A DNA stretch of 10,391 nucleotides, taken from the NCBI GenBank assembly GCA_024811115.1, contig JAKOGH010000751.1, forward strand, positions 1-10,391. Direction: 5' to 3'. This DNA is from Terana coerulea. Lineage: Eukaryota; Basidiomycota; Agaricomycetes; Polyporales; Phanerochaetaceae. The notes under the pieces are model-generated. The model saw only the letters and a list, made by a program, of their open reading frames with translations, had not been told where the DNA came from and ran no database searches. Positions 1-8,804 of the stretch are shown here, one piece after another; within the stretch, counting starts at the first letter, position 1, and the number at the start of each line of letters is the position of its first letter. Position numbers and translations under genes: made by a program.

Positions 1-167
1 CCGCTGAAAGGCGTCAGGGCCTCTGGGAGCTGGGAATAGCACACGGATGGAGTGGACGAGATGAATTTCGCTCGGATGCGGCCTCGTTCTCCTAAGCATG
101 CTCATCGAAAGGAATCCCGGCGGCTCCTACCGATTACGCCAATTTGCAAGTTAGACGCTCAATTTCC

Positions 168-618
168 GTATTCGGAGAGGCTTCCGATCTGCCCGTAAGA
201 CGCTTGCACGGATTCTACTCCTTGGACCGATTCTACCACTTGTAACATTCCTGAAGGAGTTATGGTGAGTTACAACCTGCTTGCGTCTTTCTCATGAAAG
301 GCTGGAACTCTTTCAGCACCCATTTTTATCATTTCTCACGTCCGGCGCCGGCGGCTGACAGAAACTCTGGTGAGTACCTCAGCGCAACCTGAATGCCGTC
401 CTAGTCAACCTACGTTCAGTAAGTTACAGTCTTTTGCCTGCTCTAACGAAACTTGAAGGCACTACAAAAAGTACCTATAGCTCGAACGGTGAGTACACGG
501 TTTCTTAGCAATATTGTTTGACATCACGCTCTTTGTCTTTGGCGCCGTAGACATATCCCCCGACCTCGCCCGCCTCTGCGCTCGCCAGCACCGGGATACA
601 GTACGGGAATCCTTATGA
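168..618 (+). CDS. 3' part of a multi-exon gene, product unrecognised
   Basis: This gene model is inferred from splice signals. Three segments each begin GTGAGT and end in CAG or TAG: 265-316 (52 nt), 370-419 (50 nt) and 489-550 (62 nt). Joining the exons up to 264, 317-369, 420-488 and 551-618 gives one open frame of roughly 95 codons ending at TGA 616-618. The intron phases are mutually consistent. The first visible exon has a hydrophobic stretch around ARILLLGPILPLVTFL (about 207-252), which could be a membrane segment. The last exon reads DISPDLARLCARQHRDTV. The 5' end is unresolved: the frame is closed by TAG just before 154, so either an acceptor lies there or the model starts differently. 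An alternative donor GTAAGA at 195 would change the first exon. I recognise no domain. The gene is separate in strand and style from the BTB copies. Confidence 0.42.
198..240 (+). repeat. Short word pair, first copy
   Basis: AGACGCTTGCACG (198-210) and CGATTCTACCACT (228-240) both recur exactly at 1609-1621 and 1592-1604, in the opposite order. The surroundings share further fragments (CCGATTAC, CCAATTT). This may be a rearranged duplicate of the first visible exon of the gene ending at 618. Confidence 0.45.
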
Positions 619-1040
619 AGGCTTACACCACTGTTGAAGCGCCGCGATCTGAATCTCACATGGACGGCCCACAACAGGAGCTCGGAGTATGACTAGAATT
701 TGTCATTGCCGGGGTCCCTACGGCATGCAGGGCGCGACGCCGCTGTCACGTAGGGTAACGCTTCAGGGTGGAGCACAGCTAGGGCACAACGTCTCAGATT
801 GCAGGTCAGTCCGCAGTCAGCGTTGTTGCGGTTGTGCTGACTCAACAGCTGGCTGCATGTGCATATAAGGCATGTGCAACTCTGCGATTCTGCACACCCA
901 CTCGTAAGTTCTGACCATGCGCAAAGCTCAGATGCCTGTGCTGATATGCTACAAACACCTTAGATCCTGCTCCGGTCCTCACCCTACTACAAGGACGACC
1001 AAGATAAGTATGTATTTGTGTCTCATACTCTGTCTGGCTA

Positions 1041-1058
1041 CTGACAGTCAACTGTCAG
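1041..1058. repeat. Perfect 8-bp inverted repeat (hairpin)
   Basis: CTGACAGT and ACTGTCAG are exact reverse complements separated by two bases. No terminator or operator role can be claimed in a fungal intergenic region. Confidence 0.5.
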
Positions 1059-1591
1059 ATGAATACCTGATAGGACTGGAATATGAGGAGAGGAAAGGGA
1101 GGGCCTTCAACGACGATAGTCAACGATGCGAATACAGTCAGGGCATCTTGGCATTTCACAAAGTGAGCTCAGATGCCTTGTCTCTTGTCTCAGCTTACCA
1201 ATCCCACTCAGGGTCTCGGCAGACGTGCGAACTAGTAGCTAGCTTATGCCTAGAGTATTTGTATGGCGCGCGACGCCTGAGATGTGTTTACACATAAAGC
1301 ATAGTTAAATAATTGACCAGTGTTAATAATTATGTTATTGCATAAAAATACAATAAGAAAAAAAGTGTGAAGCAATGTAAGCAATTCAGAATGACATAGC
1401 GCGCAGAGCCGAGAATAATCCACAAGCTCGCAAGAATTGCTCGGGCTACAAGCGGTAGGATGGTCTGTCAACTTGGAACCAGCTCCTAACTCACTTGCAT
1501 GCTGATTGCAAGAGTATTACAAGTGTCATACAAACGATCCCGGGCGACTACGGAGATTGGACGCCTTGTGCCAATTTCACCGATTACAAGA

Positions 1592-1621
1592 CGATTCTAC
1601 CACTCAGGAGACGCTTGCACG
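1592..1621 (+). repeat. Short word pair, second copy in swapped order
   Basis: CGATTCTACCACT (1592-1604) and AGACGCTTGCACG (1609-1621) match the words at 228-240 and 198-210 exactly, with their order exchanged and only four bases between them. Confidence 0.45.
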
Positions 1622-1857
1622 TATTCCAGACGCTGTACAAGGTTGTGGGAAATTTTGGGGTTTTTCTCGATGCTCAAGGCTTGGCTACAGTCACCGCCGA
1701 GATGCTGAAGACCTCACTACTGCCTTAATATGGCAACTCTAGTGGTTTGAGCTTTCCACATCTCACCCGAGAACGCTACTAAGCAGTCGTTTTATGCACC
1801 CAGACGATTCAGCATTGGATCAAGCTACAATACGACTATATACAGCTAGTAGCTGGC

Positions 1858-2695
1858 TTAGACACCCCACACTTCTCTGATTTTCTGCTGAAGGCGAAGC
1901 GGGGTCTTTCAGTCTGTCTGTACAGGTATACAGGGCTCGCAAGTTGCAAAGCTTTATCACCGCTCTCTAATCCAAGTAGCCCCGCCTCATGCTCTGTCAG
2001 ATCTGCTGCTCGTTTCACCAGTGTAGCGATTGCCTTCACAGACTCCTCGTCCATCGGAATGCGTAGTCGTTGTAGACGAGGAGCTTTTGATAGGGTCTGC
2101 AGTGCAATGCTGCAACGACCATAGCGTTGCGCTGTACATTCCTTGAAACTTCCATGCGCTTGCGAATTCCAGTTTCATACGTCAGCGCCTTGTAGATCCC
2201 TTCCTCCACCACAGCATCGTGGTAGCGTTCGCTGGCATTTCCTTCCAATCAGATTCAGGGCAAGGATAACGGTTATAACTAGTATTGGCTAGTTAGCTCT
2301 CCGAGTCTGGCGGCCCATATTTTCAGTGAAGAGTGCTGATAAATGAAACGTACTCAGGAGATAACGCCCGCAGAATAGCGGTCATATCCTCCGCGGATAC
2401 TTTGTCAAATATAAACGGCTTTTCGGCCGCCAAACCAGGGTGACAAACGATGCCTGATTTGAGATGATCTGCTTTGTCTTCTTCCTTAAACTTGCTCGCA
2501 AACATGTCTGAGTTGTGTTCAAAAACGCGCCGGTCGACTTGGAATAGGGTATCGCCAGCCTGCCCGGCATTGGATTTCAGCCCGCGACTCGGAGCATTCA
2601 TGGCGAGTGGGATGGGCATACCTGGAGAAAGAATGTGCGAACACGGAATTCCGACGACCTCTTGAGGGCCTTAGATGGCTTTGGTGCGGGAACAT
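1858..2695 (-). pseudogene. BTB/POZ domain gene, copy A, frame-shifted
   Basis: BTB/POZ proteins dimerise through the BTB fold and often serve as adaptors, for example for Cul3 ligases; the function of this fungal expansion is unknown. Exon 1 (about 2622-2695) encodes SEFRVRTFFLQ. Intron 1 is 2560-2621 (62 nt). Exon 2 (2354-2559) is open and carries the BTB core, with GDTLFQVDRRVFEHNSDMFA and, at its end, MTAILRALSPE. The donor GTACGT lies at 2348-2353. Exon 3 (from about 2230 down) has LEFASAWKF, LLVYNDYA and LTEHEAGLLGLE in different frames, and ends with QQKIREVWGV and TAA at 1858-1860. Relative to copies B and D at least four single-base shifts are needed in exon 3, including one in an A run near 2086. 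The ATG at 2693-2695 is also out of frame with exon 1. This is probably a pseudogene, though sequencing indels could contribute. Confidence 0.75.
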
Positions 2696-2819
2696 GTATG
2701 GTCAAGAGTAGCTGGGGTAAGGTGGAAATTGCAAGAGCGATAAGCGGTGCTTCTGCGCTGGCCGGCGTGGGCGAACAGTGTAGCATCGTTTATATAATCG
2801 TCTCAAGCTGGCGATACGC

Positions 2820-2853
2820 ATGTCAGAGGCGTTGGCCACGCATGTTCTGACAT
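2820..2853. repeat. Hairpin, 8-bp stem with inner GCGT/ACGC pairing
   Basis: ATGTCAGA (2820-2827) pairs perfectly with TCTGACAT (2846-2853), and GCGT pairs with ACGC inside the loop. It lies between the stop of gene X copy A (2862) and BTB copy A. It could help 3' end formation of X, but that is speculation. Confidence 0.4.
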
Positions 2854-2861
2854 TTCCCCAC

Positions 2862-3190
2862 CTAAATTGACGCAACTACTGCAGGGAAGCTCCACCAACC
2901 GTCAGCCCCTGGAAAGAATATGAGGGTGCCTTTGTGAATGGTCCTCTTGCCCGAACGCCGGAGTCAAATAGCTCAAGCCGCTTTGCAGTAGACAATGGCA
3001 TTACTGCCAAAGTCATTCCCTGCTTTGTGTAACCAAAACCTGACGAACGTCCGCCGGGCGCAGTTGGTCATATGACGGGCCTCGAGCGCCGAGGAGACAA
3101 GCCTGAGATGAACGCAGTATCTGGCGTAATCCATGATCTTGACTACGATGATAAGGAGAGCTAATAACCCACCTCCTTCTGGAGACATTA
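2862..3190 (-). pseudogene. Unknown gene 'X', copy A, decayed
   Basis: I do not recognise the family. This copy is identified by similarity to the better preserved copy at 7788-9436. ACTGCCAAAGTCATT is identical at 3003-3017 and 7980-7994. A terminal segment reads IHKGTLIFFPG here and IHKDALVFFAG in the other copy, and its third-codon-position differences are silent in that frame. The copy ends at TAG 2862-2864. Upstream, DYARYCVHLRLV and LEARHMTN match YADVSTAIHLTIRV and HEALHLTR of the other copy, then ADVRQVLV matches EDVQHIL in a different frame, so at least one indel is present. BTB copy A follows about 170 bp downstream on the same strand. A possible upstream exon at 3225-3480 has a hydrophobic stretch (LTTSYVIGSAILALSSAV) and ends at a GTGAGT, but it cannot be tied to this gene. 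Confidence 0.5.
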
Positions 3191-4408
3191 CACTGAGCTT
3201 GTGAAATGAGTAATGTCACTGTTATTAGTGAAGGAATAGCCTGATTAGCCACACGGACTCACTTATATAGCGATAAACGGCATAATCCCTCCCTCCTGTG
3301 ACAGCCGAGGATAATGCAAGAATGGCGCTTCCGATTACGTAGCTGGTTGTGAGCATGATTGTACTGAAAAATAAGATGGCTTGCAGTCGGCACGAGTGTG
3401 TGATAATGAGCAAAGATTCTGTTTTGTCTCGCTCACTGGCACAACAGAAAGACAGCCTTCCTAATCCAATGGATATCAATCTTTGATCTTTGAATGTGAA
3501 TTATGCCATGCACAGGAAGACTGAGCCTACTAGCCGGCTGAAGGTGCAGCCTGCTAAAGGCCCTCCTTAGCCGAACATAAGTCAGAAGGATAGAACTTGT
3601 GGATGATGTATCACTTCTCCTTAACGAATGGCTGCTAGGCTCTAGGACAGCCTTCTAAATAGTCGGAAGAGATGCCCGTGTTCCTTGGTATATAGAGGCT
3701 GTGACCAAACTGGGGGCCTTCTGAGGAGGGTCCCGGAGTTTGAATCGGCTTCTCGGCCAGAAATGGGCCGGACCTCAAGTGCGTTTTCTGACGACGTCAT
3801 CGTCTGCGTGCGCATGTAATGCTGATTACTCAGTGCTCAAGCATTTTGTTCGCGACATTCAGCTTCAAAGTCCAACCTTTCGTAATGCACAGAGTAATGC
3901 TGGAGTAATAAACATACATTTTCTCCTACTTTCTCACTAGATCAGGAGTCAGCCATCCTCATATATACGGGACCATAACACATTGCCTCCCGAGCCTCTT
4001 TTCACACCTCTGTTTGTTCCTTCATTGACCCAAGTGCTCCCCGACATCAAGCTACAAGACCTGCCAGACATGCAGTATATATATGAGCTATTTAGTTCAA
4101 GTTGCTTACAAAAGCTTTGCAGCTTTGAAGTCGGACGCGTCGTGTGCAGCCTGTAGCCTAGACGATCTTCTCGACATCACGAAAGAGGTTTTAGTTTATA
4201 TTGTGTTAGATAGGGCATATAGCAATGATAGCCCCATTGACTTCCTCAACATATATTGTACTACATACCCAGGTTTTGGCTATGGGCTGTAACAGGGGCT
4301 ATCGTGCCTTTGCTATGACTCACTATGAACAGCAGCTACACGGGCGCGAATCAAAAATGCCGGATTGGGGAGAGCGACTTATTGATTACATAATTCTAGG
4401 ATGTTTAT
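3191..4408. other. Region without an assignable gene
   Basis: A minus-strand frame at 3225-3479 contains a hydrophobic helix-like segment and could be an exon, but nothing confirms it. A plus-strand frame at 4083-4292 has no recognisable features. The only clear structure is the left member of an inverted repeat at 3706-3744. Confidence 0.4.
3706..3744 (+). repeat. Left member of a ~40-bp inverted repeat pair
   Basis: This segment begins CAAACTGGGGG, contains CTTCTGAGGAGGGTCC and ends CGGAGTTTGAA. It matches the reverse complement of 5317-5358 apart from about two substitutions and three single-base gaps. The segment is itself bounded by CAAACT...AGTTTG. No target-site duplication is visible around the pair. 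Confidence 0.65.
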
Positions 4409-4919
4409 TTACACATGAATTACATTGCAAATAGCGCGAACCGCAGTACAGAACAGGGATGAGTATCTACTGTGGTCCGAGTCCGTTACGCTACCAGTAC
4501 CGCATCGGTGCCAAGGTCTCGGGCTTCGTGAATCAGAGGTCAGTTGCAAATTCTTGTGAAGAAGATAATATTTACATACACACACAGCTGCACATACGAA
4601 ACCCTGAAGTCCCGAGCCTGTAAAGAAGAGTGAGTGCTGGGGGCGGTCTTTGTTCGCAGCAACACAAGAACTCACTAGCAGTCCAGAAAGCCACCACTGC
4701 TGGAGTATTTGCAGCATTGTGGGCCACTGGACATTGCTGTCCATGCATAGCTGCTCCAGTGTAGTCAGTGACTCATGAGTGTTGATAGTAGTAGCAATAC
4801 ATGTAAAATCTGGGACTTACTGTGGTGTATGCAGGTGAGATGCGGACTTCAGAGGCGATGGCAGACAGCACGCCCTTTTGTACGTCAGCGCGTGGAAGAC
4901 CCGGAATCGGTCTCGGGTG
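4409..4919 (-). CDS. Multi-exon gene model, product unrecognised
   Basis: This model is built from splice signals. The exons are 4821-4919, 4676-4750, 4598-4617 and 4409-4523. They are separated by introns 4751-4820 (GTAAGT...GAGCAG, with CACTGAC as a possible branch site), 4618-4675 (GTGAGT...TTTACAG) and 4524-4597 (GTATGT...ACGAAG). An upstream intron at 4920-4972 (GTACGT...TATGAG, with CACTAAC branch-like sequence) implies a further 5' exon that I could not define. The joined frame has no stop for about 103 codons and ends at TAA 4409-4411. Visible segments include PGLPRADVQKGVLSAIASEV, then MDSNVQWPTMLQILQQWW, then PRPWHRCGTGSVTDSDHSRY. I recognise no domain. The 20-nt exon is unusually small. 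The 3' part is the weakest, because the frame could also stop after reading through the last intron. Confidence 0.4.
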
Positions 4920-5528
4920 CTCATAGTCACGCCGTTAGTGAAGGGGCAATAGAAAAGGACCGAGGTACGTACAATTTTAGGTGTAGGCGCAGAGCCTCAG
5001 CTCCGTGCATGCTCGGGTATAGAATGCCAGAGCGAATGGCTTCTTGCATAGGCTCACATAAACTCTAATAGAACTTAGTCAGCCAACTTGAAGCTCCTCG
5101 AGAAGAAGGCATCTACTCGCGGTTCTCAGAGACCGTAGTAGAGCGGATCATGTACTGTAGAGCATCATAGGCTCTACTAGCCTATCATATCTTTTCTTTC
5201 AATGGATAACTCCGAGTACGTACCATAGACAACATCAACTATGTAATTGAAACCCCTTTCCTGATGGAACCTTCCACGGTTGCTGCGATGGCCAGGCAAT
5301 GCCTGACGTGGGCGTTTTCAAACTCCGTGGACCCTCCCTCAGAAGACCCCCCAGTTTGAATGTAGACTAGATGGCTGCACTGCATGTGGATTTGCTTATG
5401 CAGTCTGTAATGGAGTAAATCTCAAGCTCATAAGGATTTAATCTGGTAGATAATCTAAACTATAGTCAACACAGCAGACATGGGGGCGAAAATAGGTCCC
5501 TCACTCACTGTAAACACAGTAATTTGTA
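4920..5528. other. Region without an assignable gene
   Basis: The part next to 4972 probably holds the missing 5' exon or promoter of the gene at 4409-4919. The rest contains the right member of the inverted repeat pair (5317-5358) and a small GTAGAGC/GCTCTAC inverted repeat near 5156-5176. I see no domain-bearing frame. Confidence 0.4.
5317..5358 (-). repeat. Right member of a ~40-bp inverted repeat pair
   Basis: Its reverse complement matches 3706-3744 nearly base for base, about 1.6 kb away in the opposite orientation. The pair encloses the unknown gene model at 4409-4919. Confidence 0.65.
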
Positions 5529-6368
5529 TCAGCGTCCAAATCTCCATTTCTCAAAGCGGGCTTCGAACAGTAGAAAATCAAGATTATCACTAAATGGCAA
5601 CACCAGTGCTGGCAGACTCCACATTTGGCGGATCTTATGTTGAAGACAGTTAGCACTTAGAGCAGCGAGGTAATGCCCTCGAAGTGTGCAGACACGCATT
5701 GTGACAACAATGCCGTAGACGTTGCGCTTTTTCAACTGTGAGATCCACCTTCCGGTGGCGAGATTTTGCACCGTCCGGACAGAGAAGTCGCCAAGCCCAA
5801 GGTTGAGCTTGTCGTAGATGAGGAGCTTTTCTATGTCGTCCATGCTCTTCGTCTGTGTCTTCAATGATTCTAAAGATATCCTATATATGCCCCTAAACTC
5901 CCACATTTTCGCAAGCTTGACAGTCGCTTTATGCTGATTTGCATTTGGCGGCAGCGCGAGAAGGTCTGGCAAGAATGTCAGTAACCTACACAACTGTGAA
6001 AGCGCAGAGCTAGCACACACCTAGGGTATAGTGCGAAGAGAAATGCCTCCATCTCACCTGCCGCGATTCCCTTGAGTACAAGCGGCTGTTTCTGCGATGC
6101 GCCGTCGGGCGCTTGTGGCCCCTCACAGGGAACCTTGAACATGCTCCTGAACACCTCTAAGCCTTCCTCAAACTCGCCACGGTAACTTTGAACAGAGTGT
6201 TCTCAACCTATGTTTGCAGTATTCAGTGTGGGCCACCGTTGTAAACATAATACCACGCTGTACTCCCGACAAACAAGTTCTCAAAGAAGAACTGAGTACT
6301 GATAGAGAGTTCAGAGGGCGCTCGGGGTTGAGGTGGAGAGACTGTGAGCCACCGTCGCTGGAAGGCAT
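5529..6368 (-). pseudogene. BTB/POZ domain gene, copy C, frame-shifted
   Basis: Exon 1 (6271-6368) starts at ATG 6366-6368 with MPSSDGG but must shift one base to read SELSISTQFFFENLF. Intron 1 is 6208-6270 (63 nt). Exon 2 (6021-6207) begins VENTLFKV, loses one base near 6178 relative to copy D, then reads EEGLEVFRSMF and ends EMEAFLFALYPR, a typical BTB core and final helix. The donor is GTGTGT at 6015-6020. The most natural acceptor (intron 5966-6020, 55 nt) leaves the frame one base out; an in-frame alternative would make an unusually short 35-nt intron. Exon 3 then reads uninterrupted through VKLAKMWEFRGIYRISLESL and HKIRQMWSLP to the TGA at 5529-5531. It extends about 25 residues past the motif where copies A and B stop. 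It is less decayed than A or B. Confidence 0.72.
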
Positions 6369-6867
6369 TGCAGCTAGAGATTGTAAGTGAGATTCCAAAT
6401 CGCAGATACATATGTAATGCATTGAGTTCCAGGCCTATGATACGCTGCAGTTGCATTCCAAGGACATGTAAACAAAGAGTTTATTGTGGTCAGAGATTTG
6501 GAGACGCTGAAAATTGTAGGAGCGTCCTGCCGAGATGCCGGAAAGTGCAAGGCAAAATGAGGCAGGTGCTGTGCATCCGATGCTGGAAGGCATCATGATC
6601 GGGCTCACTCCTCTGAGAGCTGGACCTACAGTGCAGCACGTTATTATAGAATCAGATAGCGGAGGGAGTAGGTATTATTCACCTGCAGCTCCATTTTCCC
6701 AAGTAGCTCCCAAGCATATTGCATGCTTAGGCAATGCTTAGAAGTTCAAGACATAGCTCACTACCTCACTGCTTTCCATTGAAACATGGTATGCAGCCTG
6801 AGATGCATGGCACTCGCAATATATACATTGACAATCCCAGGTTGAAGTGAACCGTTGAGTAGATATA
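6369..6867. other. Region without an assignable gene; possible 5' relic
   Basis: GCTGGAAGGCAT, the word around the copy C start codon (6357-6368), recurs at 6582-6593. Read on the minus strand from there the sequence gives MPSSIGCTAPA, resembling the starts of copies B and C. A 26-nt stretch around 6516-6541 also resembles the DNA just upstream of the gene X exon near 9461-9486 (12 identical bases at 6528-6539 and 9473-9484). These hint at a remnant of gene X or a duplicated 5' end in front of copy C, but neither is proven. Confidence 0.3.
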
Positions 6868-7667
6868 CTATATGATACTCCAAACTTCCTTGACCTTCTC
6901 CTTAAGGCAAACGGGGTCTTTCAGCTCGTCTACGAAGGTGTGCTGTGCTTGTAGGGCACAGAGCTTCATCAGCACACCCACCCCAATTGATCCTGCCTCT
7001 TCCTTGGTCAAATCTGCCTCCTGCGTCACCAGACACGTGATTGCCGCTACTGAATCGTTGGTTTAGCAGAGCTGCGTAGGCATTATAAACCGCAAGTTTC
7101 TTGGTAGGATCTGTAGTGTCATGCTGCAAGTACCAGAGCATCGAGGCGCGCCATTGTAGAAATCTTCCATGTGTTGGCAAATTCAAGTGTCAGATGTCGC
7201 TGCTTGTAAACTTCATCATCCGAGAGCATAATCTGGATGCCTTCTTGAGGCTCATAGTAATGACTGTAACTGAATCCAACACAGTGAGCTTACTATGGCC
7301 TGCATTGCTAATAGTGGTAGAAAGCAATGAAAATGGCATACTTGGGACATAGATTCCGCAGAATGGTACTCATATCATGCAAAGATATACCTCGAAAATG
7401 AACGGGTTTTTGGCTATCTCGCTGGAAGGCTGAGCTGTATCGGAAGTGAGCTTCCTGTCCTCGTCCTTGAACTTGTTTGCGAAATAGTCCGAGTTCTCGA
7501 AAGTACGCCTATCGACTTCGAAGAGGGTGTCATCAGCCTGACCAAGCTAAATTTCAGCAATGAGGTTTGGAACGGTCGTTATGAGCACACCTGTAGGAAA
7601 ACGTTCTAACCCGGTATTCCTGGTCTCTCTTGAGACAGGTAGGTGCGTCGGACCCATCGGATGACAT
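6868..7667 (-). pseudogene. BTB/POZ domain gene, copy B, frame-shifted
   Basis: Exon 1 (7591-7667) starts at ATG 7665-7667 and reads MSSDGSDAPTCLKRDQEYRV, matching copy A exon 1, but is one base short in a T run. Exon 2 (7343-7537) starts ADDTLFEVDRRTFENSDYFA and continues to PFIFE. It then loses one base near 7380 before MSTILRNLCP. The donor is GTATGC and intron 2 is about 7264-7341 (78 nt). Exon 3 carries LTLEFANTWK, a one-base insertion, LWYLQHDTTDPTKKLAVYNA, another shift, then DSVAAITCLVTQEADLTKEE and CLKEKVKEVWSII with TAG at 6868-6870. The introns occupy the same positions as in copies A, C and D. At least four single-base breaks make a functional protein unlikely unless they are sequencing errors. 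Gene X lies about 120 bp upstream on the same strand, as for copy A. Confidence 0.77.
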
Positions 7668-8085
7668 GGGTGGACAAAAGAGTAACTGGGCTCAAGGGCG
7701 AATTGGGATGGGCGGCGAATGGTACCAGTGCTTCTGGGTTGATCTGAGAACGCGTAGCAGCATCTCTTATACCTACATGCGCGGACCTACGCATCTCGAA
7801 CAAGAGCGGCTGCGTCGCAGGTCCTTCCAAAACTGCTGCCAGCAGCAGCTGCTGAGAATGCCCAAGGAGGTGAGCTCGTCCCTGCAAAGAATACAAGGGC
7901 GTCCTTGTGTATAAGCGCGGGCTATCATTGGCCCATGAATGTCAAACACGTCAAGCATCTTCGCGATGGTAATAACACTACTGCCAAAGTCATTCATATA
8001 CTTGCAGCCAGAATATGTTGGACGTCCTCAGTTTCCCTGGTAAGATGAAGCGCCTCGTGAAGCGTGAAGATATGCCCGACCCGGA

Positions 8086-8087
8086 TA
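8086..8087. repeat. TA target-site duplication, left
   Basis: This TA immediately precedes CAGTGCTTTGCAT and is matched by the TA at 9340-9341 after ATGCAAAGCACTG. TA duplication is the hallmark of Tc1/mariner insertion. Confidence 0.8.
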
Positions 8088-8118
8088 CAGTGCTTTGCAT
8101 ATGAAACCGGAAACGCCA

Positions 8119-8127
8119 GATTTTCTC
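8119..8127 (+). repeat. 9-bp target-site duplication, left (GATTTTCTC)
   Basis: GATTTTCTC occurs here and again at 8805-8813, immediately outside the inner element. In the uninterrupted right repeat it occurs once, as GAGAAAATC at 9300-9308. Confidence 0.9.
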
Positions 8128-8804
8128 AGAAAGACTGTGAAATGGTGATTCTCCTTTTCTCCCGGAGAATGGGAGAATGCGGCAATGCCCGGGCGTGACC
8201 ATCACGTCACAGCCACTTTGTCCTCCCGATCACCCAAATACGGCTCCTGGCGGATGGCGCTAGCCCCGTATCATTGCCTGTTTAGGTAGGTCTCCGGAAG
8301 CGCTCACACCTTAGCTTCAAAGCGGGCCCTCCGACGAGAAAGAAGCATGTGTTTGAGGGTTTGAAATGAATCAGATAATCGAGTAGTATATTTGCGCTAT
8401 TTTACAGCAGGCAAACAATACTGGAGGCAGGTATTTTATTCATAGCGTAAGTTATACATAGCGCTGACTGTATTCAGACTGCAAGGGTGCTCAACTAGCA
8501 CTATATTAGTGCTTGACTTGGCTTGAGAGAGCGTTCATTTAATTAGGCATAACATGGTAGCGGAATAGGAGTGATTTAATCACTACGAGGTGATATACTA
8601 ACCCTGCACCGACGTCCAACGCCGAGCAGCGGTTGAGCGGCAAACAGTAGTACCTAAACGGGGCAAGGCGGATCAGCGCAAGTCCCAATTCAGCCGTTTG
8701 AACGCGATCGCCGTGACAGAGGCTAACAAGCGCCTCTCCAATTCTCTCAATTCTCCCGATTCTCCCAATTCTCCTGGGAGAATCACCATTTCCCAGACGT
8801 CCTC
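8128..8804. mobile_element. Mutator-like (MULE) non-autonomous element, 677 bp
   Basis: The element is bounded by the 9-bp duplication GATTTTCTC, and the right repeat of its host (9240-9339) shows the empty site without it. The ends are imperfect inverted repeats of about 27 bp, with 23 matches. The inner part AAATGGTGATTCTCC is identical on both sides (8140-8154 and its complement near 8778-8792). Just inside the ends are subterminal clusters of GGGAGAAT-like units, about five 9-bp units at 8734-8779. It contains no coding sequence of its own. A 9-bp duplication with longish inverted repeats is typical of the Mutator superfamily, and that is the only basis for the class. Another superfamily with 9-bp duplications cannot be excluded. 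Confidence 0.82.
8734..8779 (-). repeat. Subterminal ~9-bp tandem units (GGGAGAATT-like)
   Basis: Imperfect units such as TTCTCCCGA, TTCTCCCAA and TTCTCTCAA follow one another, and shorter counterparts (GGAGAATGGGAGAATG) lie near the opposite end at about 8165-8180. Such subterminal repeats are often transposase binding sites in MULE and hAT elements. Confidence 0.65.

Larger units (their letters stand above)
619..1857. other. Intergenic stretch without a supportable gene
   Basis: No frame here shows a recognisable domain or a convincing chain of splice sites. An AT-rich patch lies at about 1300-1370. Two short words at 1592-1621 recur from 198-240 in swapped order (see repeats). A perfect 8-bp hairpin lies at 1041-1058. 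The longest open frames (917-1297 and 1495-1728, plus strand) have no family resemblance and may be chance. Confidence 0.5.

Noticed and set aside
917..1297. 126-codon plus-strand open frame
   Set aside because: No domain, no hydrophobic or repeat pattern, no supporting splice context and no relation to neighbours; chance is sufficient at this length.
1495..1728. 77-codon plus-strand open frame with a plausible composition
   Set aside because: It contains the swapped 13-mers but no recognisable family; it could be an exon, but nothing confirms start, splice sites or homology.
2862..3190. Cytochrome P450 origin of gene X (NDFG and a G...W.F pattern)
   Set aside because: The resemblance needed frame changes and was not supported by the exon recovered across the transposon at 9342-9436, which has no P450 character.
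3702..3747. RNA polymerase III A-box and B-box-like sequences (tRNA-derived SINE)
   Set aside because: TGACCAAACTGG and AGTTTGAATCG only loosely fit the boxes, spacing is short, there is no cloverleaf or 3' tail, and the other copy fits worse.
4083..4292. 69-codon plus-strand open frame
   Set aside because: No recognisable motif and no convincing splice signals around it.
7630..7914. 94-codon plus-strand open frame and the overlapping minus-strand frame at 7606-7896
   Set aside because: They overlap the 3' end of gene X and exon 1 of BTB copy B in non-coding frames; the conserved codon pattern supports a different frame.
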